Below, in pieces: positions 21,601 through 31,227 of a DNA stretch of 32,495 bases (the stretch's first letter is position 1; each line of letters opens with the position of its first letter). The DNA is from Gnetum montanum. Its lineage: Eukaryota; Streptophyta; Gnetopsida; Gnetales; Gnetaceae. The position numbers were made by a program, and so were the translations under genes. The stretch lies in NCBI GenBank assembly GCA_015680685.1, contig MNCI01025361.1, positions 10,391 through 42,885 of the forward strand, in the 5' to 3' direction. The notes below the pieces were generated by a model. That model was not told the DNA's origin. It saw nothing but the letters and a program-made list of their open reading frames with translations, and did no database searches.

Positions 21601-22364
21601 AAATTTTTCTATGAATAGTAAATCCTACCAACTATAATAAGTTTGCCTATAAACCATATGAATCTATAACTTTGCCAAATACTGCTTTTTAATATCCTCT
21701 ATGACTTTCTTAATAGTAAATTAAAGAGGTGTTTGTTGTACAATAGTAATAGAATTATCATCTTTTCTTGTAAATAGCTTATTGTAAAATAAATAATTAT
21801 CTTAAAAAGAAAAACTAAATGATGAAAAGACTTTTTGATGAAAACATTGTCAAACCTATCTATACCTATGTTCATTCAAATGATTTAAAGTTTTTTTCTC
21901 CTTGTTCTACTCTCATTCCAATCATAAAAAGGGAAAGATTGTTATGGTTTTGTATTCAATTTTGTGCTTAAATAGTTATAGGTTTGATGTTAATTTCATG
22001 TACTTATTGCTTATTAATTTGGAAATATCTTATGCTTAATTTGGAATGTTATTATATTTTAAAATATCTTACATTTAATTTGAAATTGAAATGTGTTTAA
22101 ATTAATACATAATATTTTATTTCCAAATTAAAATGCTTTACATTTTGATTTTGAATGTTATTTTTCTTACTAGCCTAGTTATATATTTATATTTATAGTT
22201 TGGCTAACAGAATTATTTGTATTCTCATAAAGAAAGATGTATGTCTTTACCAAATCCTCTACTTTTCTATATAGAAAATTATTGCTAGAGAAATAAAAAA
22301 GGTGACATATATACCGAAGTGGCAAGATACATGTAATAAAATTGCCAATAGTGACAGTATATAA
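21601..22364. other. AT-rich stretch, no gene recognised
   Basis: No coding signal. Around 22015-22100 a phrase of about 30 bases (AAATATCTTA followed by TTTAATTTG or CTTAATTTGG) occurs twice in diverged form. No element end could be defined. Confidence 0.4.
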
Positions 22365-22612
22365 TATTGTTTCGTGGCCACAACTATAGGCCTTGAGAAG
22401 GGGGAGAAGGGGAGAGGAGGGAGAGATGGGTGTGAATTAGGGCCTTTTTTAAAAAAAAAGTTTAACTCAATCAGAGAGACTAGCAAAAATCAAATGAAAA
22501 CCTCTAAACTAGCTTAGTACAGAAAAACAGAGTACTAATGAAGAAAATAAAAAACAAACACCAAGCTTTTTGAGGTGATTCAGGTGCTAAATTTGCTAGC
22601 CTACATCCATCA

Positions 22613-22766
22613 TAAAACTTTGCCTAGATTCTAGGGACAAAGTAATTTTATTTATCAGAAGAAAATTTACAGGGCTTCTTTTACAATGATGTAAAACTTT
22701 GCCTAGATTCTAGGGACAAAGTAATTTTATTTATCAGAAAAAAATTTACAGGGCTTCTTTTACAAT
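22613..22766. repeat. 79-base tandem duplication
   Basis: Unit 1 (22613-22691) and unit 2 (22692-22766) both start TAAAACTTTGCCTAG and share the text through GGCTTCTTTTACAAT. The only difference over the shared 75 bases is one G/A change. The corresponding LTR of element B at 13530-13600 has one copy. This is a recent event compared with the general divergence of the LTRs. Confidence 0.9.
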
Positions 22767-23164
22767 TTTAAATTGAGCTTAAAAGCAAGCTCACGCTGAT
22801 AGAAGAAATAGCTCTCATAAAACAGCAAAAGAGGAAACACTGTACCTTCTCTCACACAGACTTAAGTGTTTTCTCAGTTCCAATGAAATGCAAAATAGAG
22901 CTTTTACAGGAGAACAGAGCAGGGAGAGAATCAAAAGAGAAAATTCCAATTCAAGTGTAGGGCTCAAAAACTGGAACAAATAGCTAGGGCACAATCAACT
23001 TTTATTTTTAGCGGTAATTTCTCTTATCCATTTTAGAACCTTTCCTCCAGTAGTTTATCACATAGAGAAAGGAGTTATGCAGTTGCCATTTTGTACCCAT
23101 TTCAAAGAAGTGGCTGAAGAAGCATGTAAGAAGATATGCAATAGTTGTTATTCATCCATTGCAA

Positions 23165-23215
23165 GGGAGTTCACATTACTGCTTCTGGAAAGGGAGTTCA
23201 CATTAATGCTTCTGG
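23165..23215. repeat. 27-base tandem duplication
   Basis: GGGAGTTCACATTACTGCTT... at 23165 is repeated at 23192 with one C/A difference and a step of 27 bases. It lies within the isolated LTR. Confidence 0.85.
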
Positions 23216-23290
23216 TAAGCATTTAAGGTTGAGTTATTTAGGGAAGCTGTCAGCCATTTCAATTGTGGCACTTAACGGCTATTCCCGTGC

Positions 23291-23820
23291 ACAGGAGCAT
23301 CTTGGCATCAGCTAGCTTTCAAGTTTCAGCACTCCCTATTGTGCATTAATGTGTTCCTGCTTTCCTTTGCTCGAAAGGCTTTGGCAAAGGATATAGTTGT
23401 TCTTATTAGGCCATGGATAACCTATGTTAAGTGTATGACGGTATACATGCCCATCATTTCCCCATGGCCATGTCTCCACTGCGTGCCCATCATGTAAACC
23501 CTGACTTGCATGCCCATTGGAAAAAAATGCACATCAAGCAAATGTAAATGCCGAACCGCCTTTGTGCTCTGGTCCCCTGTAACGTGCTGAGAAAATAGCG
23601 TTTCTTCCTCATTCGGTGCTCTTCTCTGGTCTGGTTGTTCCGTCCCGTTGCATCATTGGTTGCTCTGCTCTGGTCCAGTTGCTCTGTGCCACCCTTGCTC
23701 TGCTCCACTCCCGTTGCAAGCTCGGTATACAGTGTTCCATTTCGGCAAGGTGCCCACTTATCTCTTCACATGTTTTTTTGACTGTCTTCTTGTTAAATGC
23801 ACCTAAACTTTACTGGTGAG
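23291..23820. other. GC-richer island with recurring short words
   Basis: This stretch is visibly richer in G and C than its surroundings. It contains repeated words: TGCCCAT (about 23449, 23486, 23511) and several variants of TTGCTCTG and CTCTGGTC (23560-23720). The two open stretches of about 70 codons here, one on each strand, overlap and have low-complexity composition, so I do not call them genes. It could be the U3 end of the neighbouring LTR or an untranslated leader of the gene that follows; ACTG followed by GTGAGC at 23812-23821 resembles a splice donor. Confidence 0.4.
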
Positions 23821-24120
23821 CAATGTAGTGTGTATTAGGTGTCAATATATGAACAATAAGATGATTATTATTTTAATATATTATCACAGTTAGTATCAAT
23901 ATCTCCATATGCATGAGATGTATATGTTTTGGTGTGCTACAACAAAATAGCAACTTCTTCAACATGTGCTAATAATGTTAATTTTAATGCAGCATAGCTC
24001 TAGTGGGCTAATTTTCTATGAAAAATTCCTTTAATAGCAGTTGTCATTCTTAAAGTTCTATACAATCATAAGTGTGGTAAAAGCTAAAGTTTTAACCAAG
24101 GGGATCTTTTAGGTGAGTAG
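23821..24120. other. AT-rich stretch, no gene recognised
   Basis: No domain or repeat is recognised. It may hold an intron or upstream sequence of the Ulp1-like pseudogene that begins at or before 24121. Confidence 0.35.
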
Positions 24121-26430
24121 TTGTATTTTTTGAATTGTAGTTATATCAAAAGTATAGTAGTACACTTGTTGATTAATTATGTTTGTGTTATATTATTTGA
24201 ATGTTATTTAATTTCTGAAATTGCAATTATTTCCTTGGTTTGTGAATGTAATATTCAAAGTATTTTGGAGTTGCTAAAAATTGTTGTCCTTTCTAAGAAA
24301 TTAAAGAGAATTAGAATCCATAATTGGATGATAATGGAAGGCTACTATGATAAAAATGTTGTTTATAATTTTTATGAATGGTTGACTGATGGTGTTTCAA
24401 ATGGGGTAAATACTTTTCAAGACATTGTACATGGTCAAAATTTCACCTTCAATGTAAATGATAATGCAGATATAATACAAACTTCATGCAGCAGTGAGCC
24501 AGCTATTAAGGAATTACAGTGAAAGAAAAGTGAAAATCATTTAATTCAATATGCCCAAACATATGATAAGAAAGATAGCAACCCAAATTGCTATTTAGAG
24601 TTATTGTTGCGTTTGAAATTTATGCAGTGGCCTTTATTTTCAGTAAAAGCTATTAAAGCCAAGATTTCTAATAATGCCATTTTACTCATGTAGGCATTGG
24701 ATAACAATGAAGGTCTTTCTTTTAATATCTCAATGGCCATACTGTCTGAAATAAAGAGGCATGAAAGGGCATGACAACTTAATGATGTTAGATAGTCTAT
24801 TAACTTTCCAATTATTGTGAGTAAATTATTGCAAAAATTTAACATATAGGTTATCCCTACACAACTTCTAGATATAGTGAAGTTGGAGCCTAAAAGCATT
24901 TTTAGAAATGCATTGTTGTTTAAGAGGCCTGAAAGCTCATTTGATATTAAAGAAAATGATAAACCTTCTTTGCAAGATATGTGCCATCATGAGAAGTGTT
25001 CTGTGAAAGCAACTGAAGACAAACTAGATAATGTGGTTGAGACATTACATCAATATTCTAAAAGAAATGCAAAACTTTGGAATATTATGGATGAGTTGAA
25101 AGGTGTTAAGTCTCAATTGTTGGAAGAGATCAATGCACTAAAGGAAAACATCAAGATGCATGTGGCTAATGAAAACAATTGCATAAAAAAAGCTTATTGT
25201 TCAAAATCAGAAAATGAGTGATGAAATTCTTGTGTTAAATACTAAAATATGCATACTAAGGAATGCATTGGTAGAAAAAAAAACATACCCTGATAAAAGC
25301 CACATCACTAAAGACCCTAATAATGGTATGAAGTTGAATTTTCTCTATTTCTTTAAATTTTTAATATTTTTTGAAGCTTCTCCTTTAATGTCCTTAATGT
25401 GAATGTGTGTAATATATTTGAATGATATGGGTACACCCAAAGTAGCCAAGAGATTATTTGTTTTTGTTACTCAACAAAAACAAGTAATCCAAGAGACGAA
25501 GAATTTCCATAAAGCAACAGGTAACTGAACTTGATATTTATGTACGATATGTTATGTTATTTATGAAACTATCATGATGAAATGCAATCTAATTTTATTA
25601 TCAAATATTTCCATTTTATAGTTGATGATACTATTGATTTTAAGACCGCAACTAATGACTATGCAATAATTGATAGAGTGATGCAATTGCTTGTCTCTGG
25701 TATGCTTGACAAGCAAGAGCTTCTGAGGACATCATTTGCCCCATATGTTGTCACAGGGTACTCTTTTAGCACTTTATATAAACATGAATGAAGAGAATGG
25801 TTGAATGATGACATAATAGATGTCTACATCATGCACTTGAAGGAACTTCTAAAGTCACTCTATGGTTGTTCTGATGTTGATAATTTTGTTGTAGAACTAG
25901 ATTTTTTTACAGAGCTTAAAAATAAAATGTGCTAGGATGAGCTTTTGCAATTCAGACACACATTCTTTTGTCATCCTTTGAACATTGGTGGACATTAGGT
26001 ACTTGTTATAGTTTACATACTAGCATGTAAAATATTAGTGTATGATTCAATGTCTCGTTATAGTTGAATTTTATAGATTATTTGTTTGAGGGCCTATCTA
26101 TTTTCTTTGAAGGTGTCATTGAACTCAAGGGTAAGAGGAAAAAAGTAGCTTTAAAATGAAATATAATTTCAGTTGATGGTCTTCCTCATCAAGAAAATGG
26201 ATATGACTATGGAATGTATATAATCATCTATTTGCATCACTTGGTATTTTGTGAAGAGTTGAATTTCATTGTTGATTTTATTCCAACGTATTAGAAATTC
26301 ATGATACACAAACTCCTAAGTTATCCCACAGTTTATCAAATTTTGAGAGACATGTATCTGTGGCATTTATTCAATGAGAATTACAGTGAACATGGTCCAC
26401 TTGTATCACATGATATAACGAAATCTAATT
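24121..26430 (+). pseudogene. Ulp1/C48 protease-like gene, transposon-type, inactive
   Basis: Ulp1-family (C48) proteases cleave SUMO-like modifiers through a His-Asp-Cys triad; plant transposons often carry such domains. The first part (24121-25221) is one frame of 366 codons interrupted by five stops (24520, 24691, 24772, 24793, 24847). It ends in a charged helical region (LDNVVETLHQYSKRNAKLWN). An A7 run near 25183 shifts the frame into 25214-25402. A possible short exon (about 25430-25521, donor ACAG/GTAACT) joins in phase to one starting at 25622 after TTTTATAG. The protease part follows: REWLNDDIIDVYIMHLKELL (from about 25793), NIGGH-stop-VLV with the His at 25993-25995 and TAG where Trp is usual, YDSMSRYS with the Asp at 26044-26046, and LPHQENGYDYGMYI, where the nucleophile Cys is Tyr (26208-26210). 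A frameshift near 26065 and further stops confirm it is dead. Confidence 0.72.
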
Positions 26431-26829
26431 ATAGTCATTGTCCATGATGCATTCCATTTTTCTAATGTCATTAGGTTGTAATGCATCTCGCCTATGATTT
26501 TGTAAATGAATCTCTGATACCTTTTGGTTGAAATGGATATCTTTTTTCAATTTTGTAAAAGTGTTTACAAAATATTGTGCATACTATTTTCTATCTCATT
26601 CTCTTGTTTGATGTTCTCTAAATCCAATAATTAATTGTCACAGCATTACAAGACAAGGCCCATAAGTTATACTCAAGGCTCATATGTTGAGAGAAATGTC
26701 ATAGTCACATAAGACTTTCTTCAAGTTTTCTTTACCTTTCAAATTACATATTTTAAAATTTTATGAAGCGATCCTGCATGAACCTCCCAGTGGCACATCA
26801 TTTGCATTTTTTAGATTGTGATATTATGC
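26431..26829. other. AT-rich stretch after the Ulp1-like pseudogene
   Basis: No gene recognised. It probably contains 3' flanking sequence of the pseudogene; no terminator or poly-A signal could be assigned with confidence. Confidence 0.35.
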
Positions 26830-27790
26830 AAAACACAGTGCTGCACACACCAAGAATACATGACAATGTGAACCACGTGTTGTGGCAGTTCACATGAAAA
26901 CTGCGACAAGCATGTGCTCATTGTTTTTGCATGAAGCCTAGGACATCATGCGCATCACATTTTCTAGCACATAAATAAATTGGCACTATTTTATTCGCAC
27001 TATTTTTGGCATGTATCCATTTTAGGATGCAAGAACAATGCAAGTAGTAGGTCCTCCACTATTTCTTACTTCGTAGGCTACAAGGTGGTGTTTCTGCACT
27101 ATTGTATTAGTGTCTCTGTTTTAGGTTGCGAGGTTTGTGTGAACCGCATTGTTGAGCAATCTTAATTTTATTAATCTTTCAAGATATCAAGATTCCATGT
27201 TATTTGTAAGATATCTAGATATTAAGATAACAAACACAAGATATATATATATAGACATAAAACAGGAATATGGTGCATCCACTGCTACCCGTGTGCACTA
27301 GCATTGTATAAATATTTGAATGTAACTGTTATGTGAGTTGCATATCATTCACATTTTTCAAAAACACTGCAAGTACGCATAGGTACAAACATGTGACACG
27401 TAGTATATTCGTAGCCTAGAAATGCAAACTTGCAATGCACTGTGAAATACATGTCATCGCCATTCATACAATTTGTGAGTACATGCATTTTGTAGTGCAT
27501 TGCAGAGCTTAAAACATATGTTGCTAGATGACTATAAGTGGCAAGACCTTAGCACTATGTTCCCCATTGTTTTGGATATCGACCTACAAGTAAGCTAAGG
27601 ATCACAGGACACTTGCACTGTTGTTTTTGAGAGACTGCAACTAGATTGTGACCTGCATGCACCTAGCACTGTGTTTAAAGTACATTTAGAAATCTATTAC
27701 GATGTCATTTTTCATCGCAATTCACTCGCAGTGTAGCCTACAAGTGCACTACATTATGCAAGTACTTGTAGTGTGTAATTTTTGGAATAT
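26830..27790. repeat. Cluster of a recurring GCACTRTTTT-like word
   Basis: A loose word, GCACTATTTT or GCACTGTGTT, occurs repeatedly: near 26982, 26997, 27056, 27096, 27437, 27551, 27614 and 27666. Inverted versions (CAGTGC, GTAGTGCATTGC) occur near 26838 and 27496. At 27747-27773 CACTACA and TGTAGTG form a small hairpin. The region is less AT-rich than its neighbours and has no convincing reading frame. Dense short subterminal repeats are typical of some DNA transposon ends, but no terminal inverted repeat pair was established. Confidence 0.35.
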
Positions 27791-28235
27791 ACACACCTTA
27801 AACCACAATAAAACTTTCAAAAGACTAGAAAATGCCTATCTAGAAATACATGTGTAATGAGGTTCCATCGAAACACAACATACTATATCCATATATTATA
27901 CCCATATTGCCAAAAGTTGAGATAAAAATCAGAATTGCTCCTATATTGAAGTTGTTAGTAAAATTTAAGCATTTACAACTAAAAAATTCATCAAATCACA
28001 TGTGTTAATCACATATACTAAAAAACAGATTTATCAACAACATTTAAATAACCACATTTATCAACAACATTGAACACAAAAATCATGTAATGGATCATCG
28101 TATTGATTATAAAAAAAAGTGCCAGTTAGAGACAATGTAAATACTTAAGTAGCATCAAAGAGCAATGTCATAGGCAACTATGCCAAATACATAAATAGCA
28201 TCAAAACACAATACAATAAAAATAGACACAACGGT
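27791..28235. other. AT-rich stretch, no gene recognised
   Basis: No coding signal. TTTATCAACAACATT occurs twice (28029 and 28057) within a short A-rich block. This stretch lies just downstream of the minus-strand pseudogene. Confidence 0.4.
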
Positions 28236-29690
28236 CTAGGTAGATCTTGTTGCATTGTTGTTTTTAGATTCGTTTGAAGCATCAGTTTGTATGAAATCTT
28301 TCTTTGTGATAGTATCATCAACTTAGGTGATTGGTTGCTCCTCCACTGTAGTTGTTCTTGATGGTCCTAGCTCTGACTCATGGACTGGAGTGGTCATGTC
28401 AACAAAGAGGGGGTTTGGAATATCCTTCATCATTGTTGAACCATAGGACCCATGCAATGACCTGAATTGTTCATATGAGTATTTACCTAGAGACTGAACA
28501 TTCATAGAGAAGCAAGTAAGCCTCCTATTCACTTGTCCAAAGCGATCATTGATCTAAGACTGCATGGTGTCCATGCAGGTAATCAATCCGGCTCCATTGC
28601 CTCTAAGTAGGCAAATAGCGCTACGTCATCTCCATATTGTTGTTGCTGCTAGCAATGATTAACAGATACAACTTGCATCTTCTTGTTGTTCCCATAAAAG
28701 TGATCCTAGCCTACCTTCCCACCATCTTCTAAGACACGTGGGTCTAGAAGCTAAGTGAGATCATTAACTCGTGTCCTTGGGACATGCTGAATTTAGAATG
28801 CACATCCCAAATTTGGCAGTTGATCCTCCCCAAACATTTGGACCTCTTTGTCATTCCCCTCAAGTTTAGGGATTTTCAATTGCCTAAAAAGAGTAGACAT
28901 AGTAGATGGAAAAGGCATTGCAACAACATCTTTGTTGACTATCTCCATTTGCCTCATGATAATGTGGGGATAGTTCAACGAATAGTCCTTCTCCAAATCA
29001 AGCAAGACCATGAGGGCAAAGGACATCACATGAGTGTGATGTGTCACAACCAAGAGATTTGCGTGAATTATCTTGATCATAACTCTCTATTGTAGGCTGA
29101 TGTTCCTATAGAGCCATCATGTCTCATCAGTCTCCACCTTAGGCACTCTACTCAACAACTATGTTTTTATATTTGGGGTGGCAATCACAAAATTCTCCCA
29201 CTATGGACAACCTACCATGTTTAGTACCTGCCCCAAGATAAGCTCTATAAGTATATAGGTGGCGTTACCAATCTCAACTACCTTTGAGACAAGTGATTTG
29301 TGATGATGCACAACATAGAATTAATGGGCCTCCTCCTCGTAGTAACCAGGACCTCCAGTGATGATGAAATCTAGACAGTGTTCTACAAGCTTATTAAGCA
29401 TCTCAAGACAAATAAGTTGCATCCAAGTGCTGAAGTCACATGGACTTTGCAAGGGGGCTGATCTCAACTTCACCTCCCTCTATTGCTACTCCTCATGTGC
29501 TAATTTTTTTTGTGCATGTCAACACACCTTTGCCTCCTATTCTCTAATAGATTTTTGCACACCAGCCTAAGAGCCTGCTTGATATCTTCCTTGTGTTTGT
29601 GCACACTCTTGTGCCTCCTACACTTTGCTAGAACTGATGGTTGAGATGATGTTGGTCTTTGAAGACACAGAAATATAATATGCCACAAGT
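28236..29690 (-). pseudogene. Decayed gene of unknown family (transposon-like protein)
   Basis: One minus-strand frame can be followed from about 29440 to 28740, interrupted only by TAG, TGA and TAA codons (about eight). Segments include STWMQLICLEMLNKLVEHCL, GGPGYYEEEAH, FVIATPNIKT, HVMSFALMVLLDLEKDYSLN and MPFPSTMSTLFRQLKIPKLE. Upstream (29470-29640) a frame rich in Gln, Glu, Ala and Lys (KVQEAQECAQTQGRYQAGS) looks like a coiled coil with Gln codons turned into stops. After a shift near 28580 the C-terminal part reads NDRFGQVNRRLTCFSMNVQS and YSYEQFRSLHGSYG, with a TAA at 28323-28325 and a final stop at 28236-28238. I do not recognise the family. The central block vaguely resembles plant transposon or retrotransposon accessory proteins and may be distantly related to the upstream part of the Ulp1-like pseudogene. 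Confidence 0.55.
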
Positions 29691-30016
29691 GTTAAAAATT
29701 AGATCATTGTTGGCCAACTATAATAAATGATTGACAAAATCCAAAATGGTATAAATATCAATTTCAGTTCAATTGAAATCGAACTTATGATTTTTGGTTT
29801 GTAAACAATGTGTTAGCATCTCTACATCCCAAGTAAAGCAAAACATGCAACACAATCACTTTTATTATATATTTCATTAGTTGTTTCTAACATTGTTGTT
29901 TGAACCCATACCTTACAAAATAAAAATTGTTTCCATAATGTTTCTCCTGATTGAAGCTGAGGTATTAGTGACATCCAACAATGGAAACAGTTTGATCTAA
30001 TCACATAAAAGTTCAA
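29691..30016. other. AT-rich stretch, no gene recognised
   Basis: No domain, repeat or RNA gene recognised. The 64-codon open stretch at 29822-30016 on the minus strand has no supporting motif. Confidence 0.4.
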
Positions 30017-30259
30017 GATAAACTTTTTGAGAAAATTAAAATAGAATTTAACATAAAACCTTTAAAAAAAACTTAAGTTTGGGGAGTACTTGGTTAGCAA
30101 TATAACAAAATTGCCTGTGTTAACAGCACGATTAGCAAAATCACCNGTGCTGTTAACACAGGCAATTTTGTTATATTGCTAACCAAGTACTCCCCAAACT
30201 TAAGTTTTTTTTAAAGGTTTTATGTTAAATTCTATTTTAATTTTCTCAAAAAGTTTATC
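30017..30259. repeat. Exact 113-base inverted duplication bounded by Ns (probable assembly artefact)
   Basis: Bases 30147-30259 are the exact reverse complement of 30017-30129 (113 of 113, including an A8/T8 run). The second copy is bounded exactly by the only two ambiguous bases in the window, N at 30146 and N at 30260. A 16-base spacer lies between the first copy and the first N. Such exactness, in a region where every other repeat is diverged, points to a mis-joined contig or chimeric read and not to a biological palindrome. Confidence 0.95.
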
Positions 30260-30260
30260 N

Positions 30261-30345
30261 GCTTGAGTATAGAGCGTGGCTCTAGTAGTAAACATGTTAC
30301 TCAACAGGATGTGAATTCAAGCAATGAATATCCTCAAGCAACCTC
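30261..30345 (+). mobile_element. tRNA-like head, possible SINE
   Basis: After the second N the sequence contains TGGCTCTAGTAGTA (30277-30290), close to a tRNA A box (TGGC..AGTGG). About 20 bases later GTGAATTCAAGC (30311-30322) resembles a B box (GGTTCGAATCC). This pairing is the internal RNA polymerase III promoter of tRNA-derived SINEs. No clover-leaf tRNA can be drawn and no 3' tail or target duplication was found. The spacing between the boxes is on the short side. Confidence 0.35.
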
Positions 30346-31227
30346 AAAAGCTTTGGTTCACTTGAATACAAATAGTTTTCCATATACTTCCACTGTCCAA
30401 TAAATTTTTCAAGCTATTTTATTCTTGGTATTATACTTCTACTGTTCAAGGGTGCACATTCAGTTAAGGTCCACCATAGTTCCTGTGTCACGATACAAAC
30501 AATGTAGTAGCACCCAATTCACAAAAGTCATAATCATGGTTATTTACAAACTTCAGTCGCAGCAAACTATTTCATCATTAACTAAAAATGTAGTCTTGTA
30601 TTTGTGCACATAGAGTTTAAGAAATTAAGTATTTGTAAATGGCATAAATTACCCAATCAATTCTCTCTCAATGATAGCGTTAGATACATGAAAGTAAAAA
30701 AATTTGACAAAGATCAAGTGAATTGACAGAAAATGTGAAACACGTAATATATACATCGTATCAGTTTGCATTCTTTTACAGTAAACTGACACCAAAAAAA
30801 ACTAATCAGAGTGGATGTAAGTGAGATTTTTATGAATTGATTCATGCTAACAGTTTGATGCAACCATACAAACAGTTTGACGAAATCAAATCACTGAAAG
30901 AAAGAAGCTTGGAAACTTTGTGGGATATTAACAGCAATGTCAGTCTATGAATTGAGAGGATTCAGAGCAATTTTTCTTGGTTGGAAAGCCTTAATAACAC
31001 AATAGGTCAGTTTGGTTGGGACCAAACAAACCGACACAGCATGCATGACTTCATTCCTAATTTGGAAATATTGACTATTTGAGGTGGAAATTTTCATTTT
31101 TATTAAAACCCAGTTAATAAACTTCATCAATAACAGCCATTGCGTTCATCATGGCCATAAAAAAATTTGCAAATACTGTCACAGAATTGAGCAGCTAACC
31201 CTAGCTAGAGAAAACGCTAAGAAATTT
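30346..31227. other. AT-rich stretch with a small hairpin, no gene recognised
   Basis: No coding domain recognised. At 31006-31035 two 14-base arms, GTCAGTTTGGTTGG and CCAAACAAACCGAC, pair with two mismatches around a 2-base loop. CAGTTTGATG and CAGTTTGACG recur at 30851 and 30872. The short open stretches here lack supporting features. Confidence 0.4.

Larger units (their letters stand above)
22365..23290 (-). repeat. Isolated LTR related to element B
   Basis: From about 22365 (TATTGTTTCGTGG) the sequence follows the 5' LTR of element B: a purine-rich GGGAGG region, AACTAGCAAAAA-like words, CCTACATCCATCATAAAACT and GGCTTCTTTTACAAT, then TAGAACCTTTC near 23030. No primer-binding site lies to its left and no pol next to it, so it is a solo or truncated LTR. 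It carries two internal duplications, listed separately. The right edge is uncertain and could extend into the GC-richer stretch. Confidence 0.65.

Noticed and set aside
23490-23819. Overlapping open frames on both strands in the GC-richer island
   Set aside because: They overlap each other, have biased low-complexity composition and show no domain.
27239-27254. AT microsatellite near 27240
   Set aside because: It is a short run of common type with no linked feature.
27747-27773. CACTA-type terminal repeat (CACTACA...TGTAGTG)
   Set aside because: The pair forms only a 27-base hairpin. No matching end with a 3-base target duplication was found.
28784-29095. Plus-strand open frame of 103 codons
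   Set aside because: It lies opposite the minus-strand pseudogene, whose frame extends much further and has coherent sequence.
30017-30259. A natural 113-base-arm palindrome or cruciform
   Set aside because: The copy is exact and bounded by the only two Ns in the window, which fits a mis-assembly better than biology.
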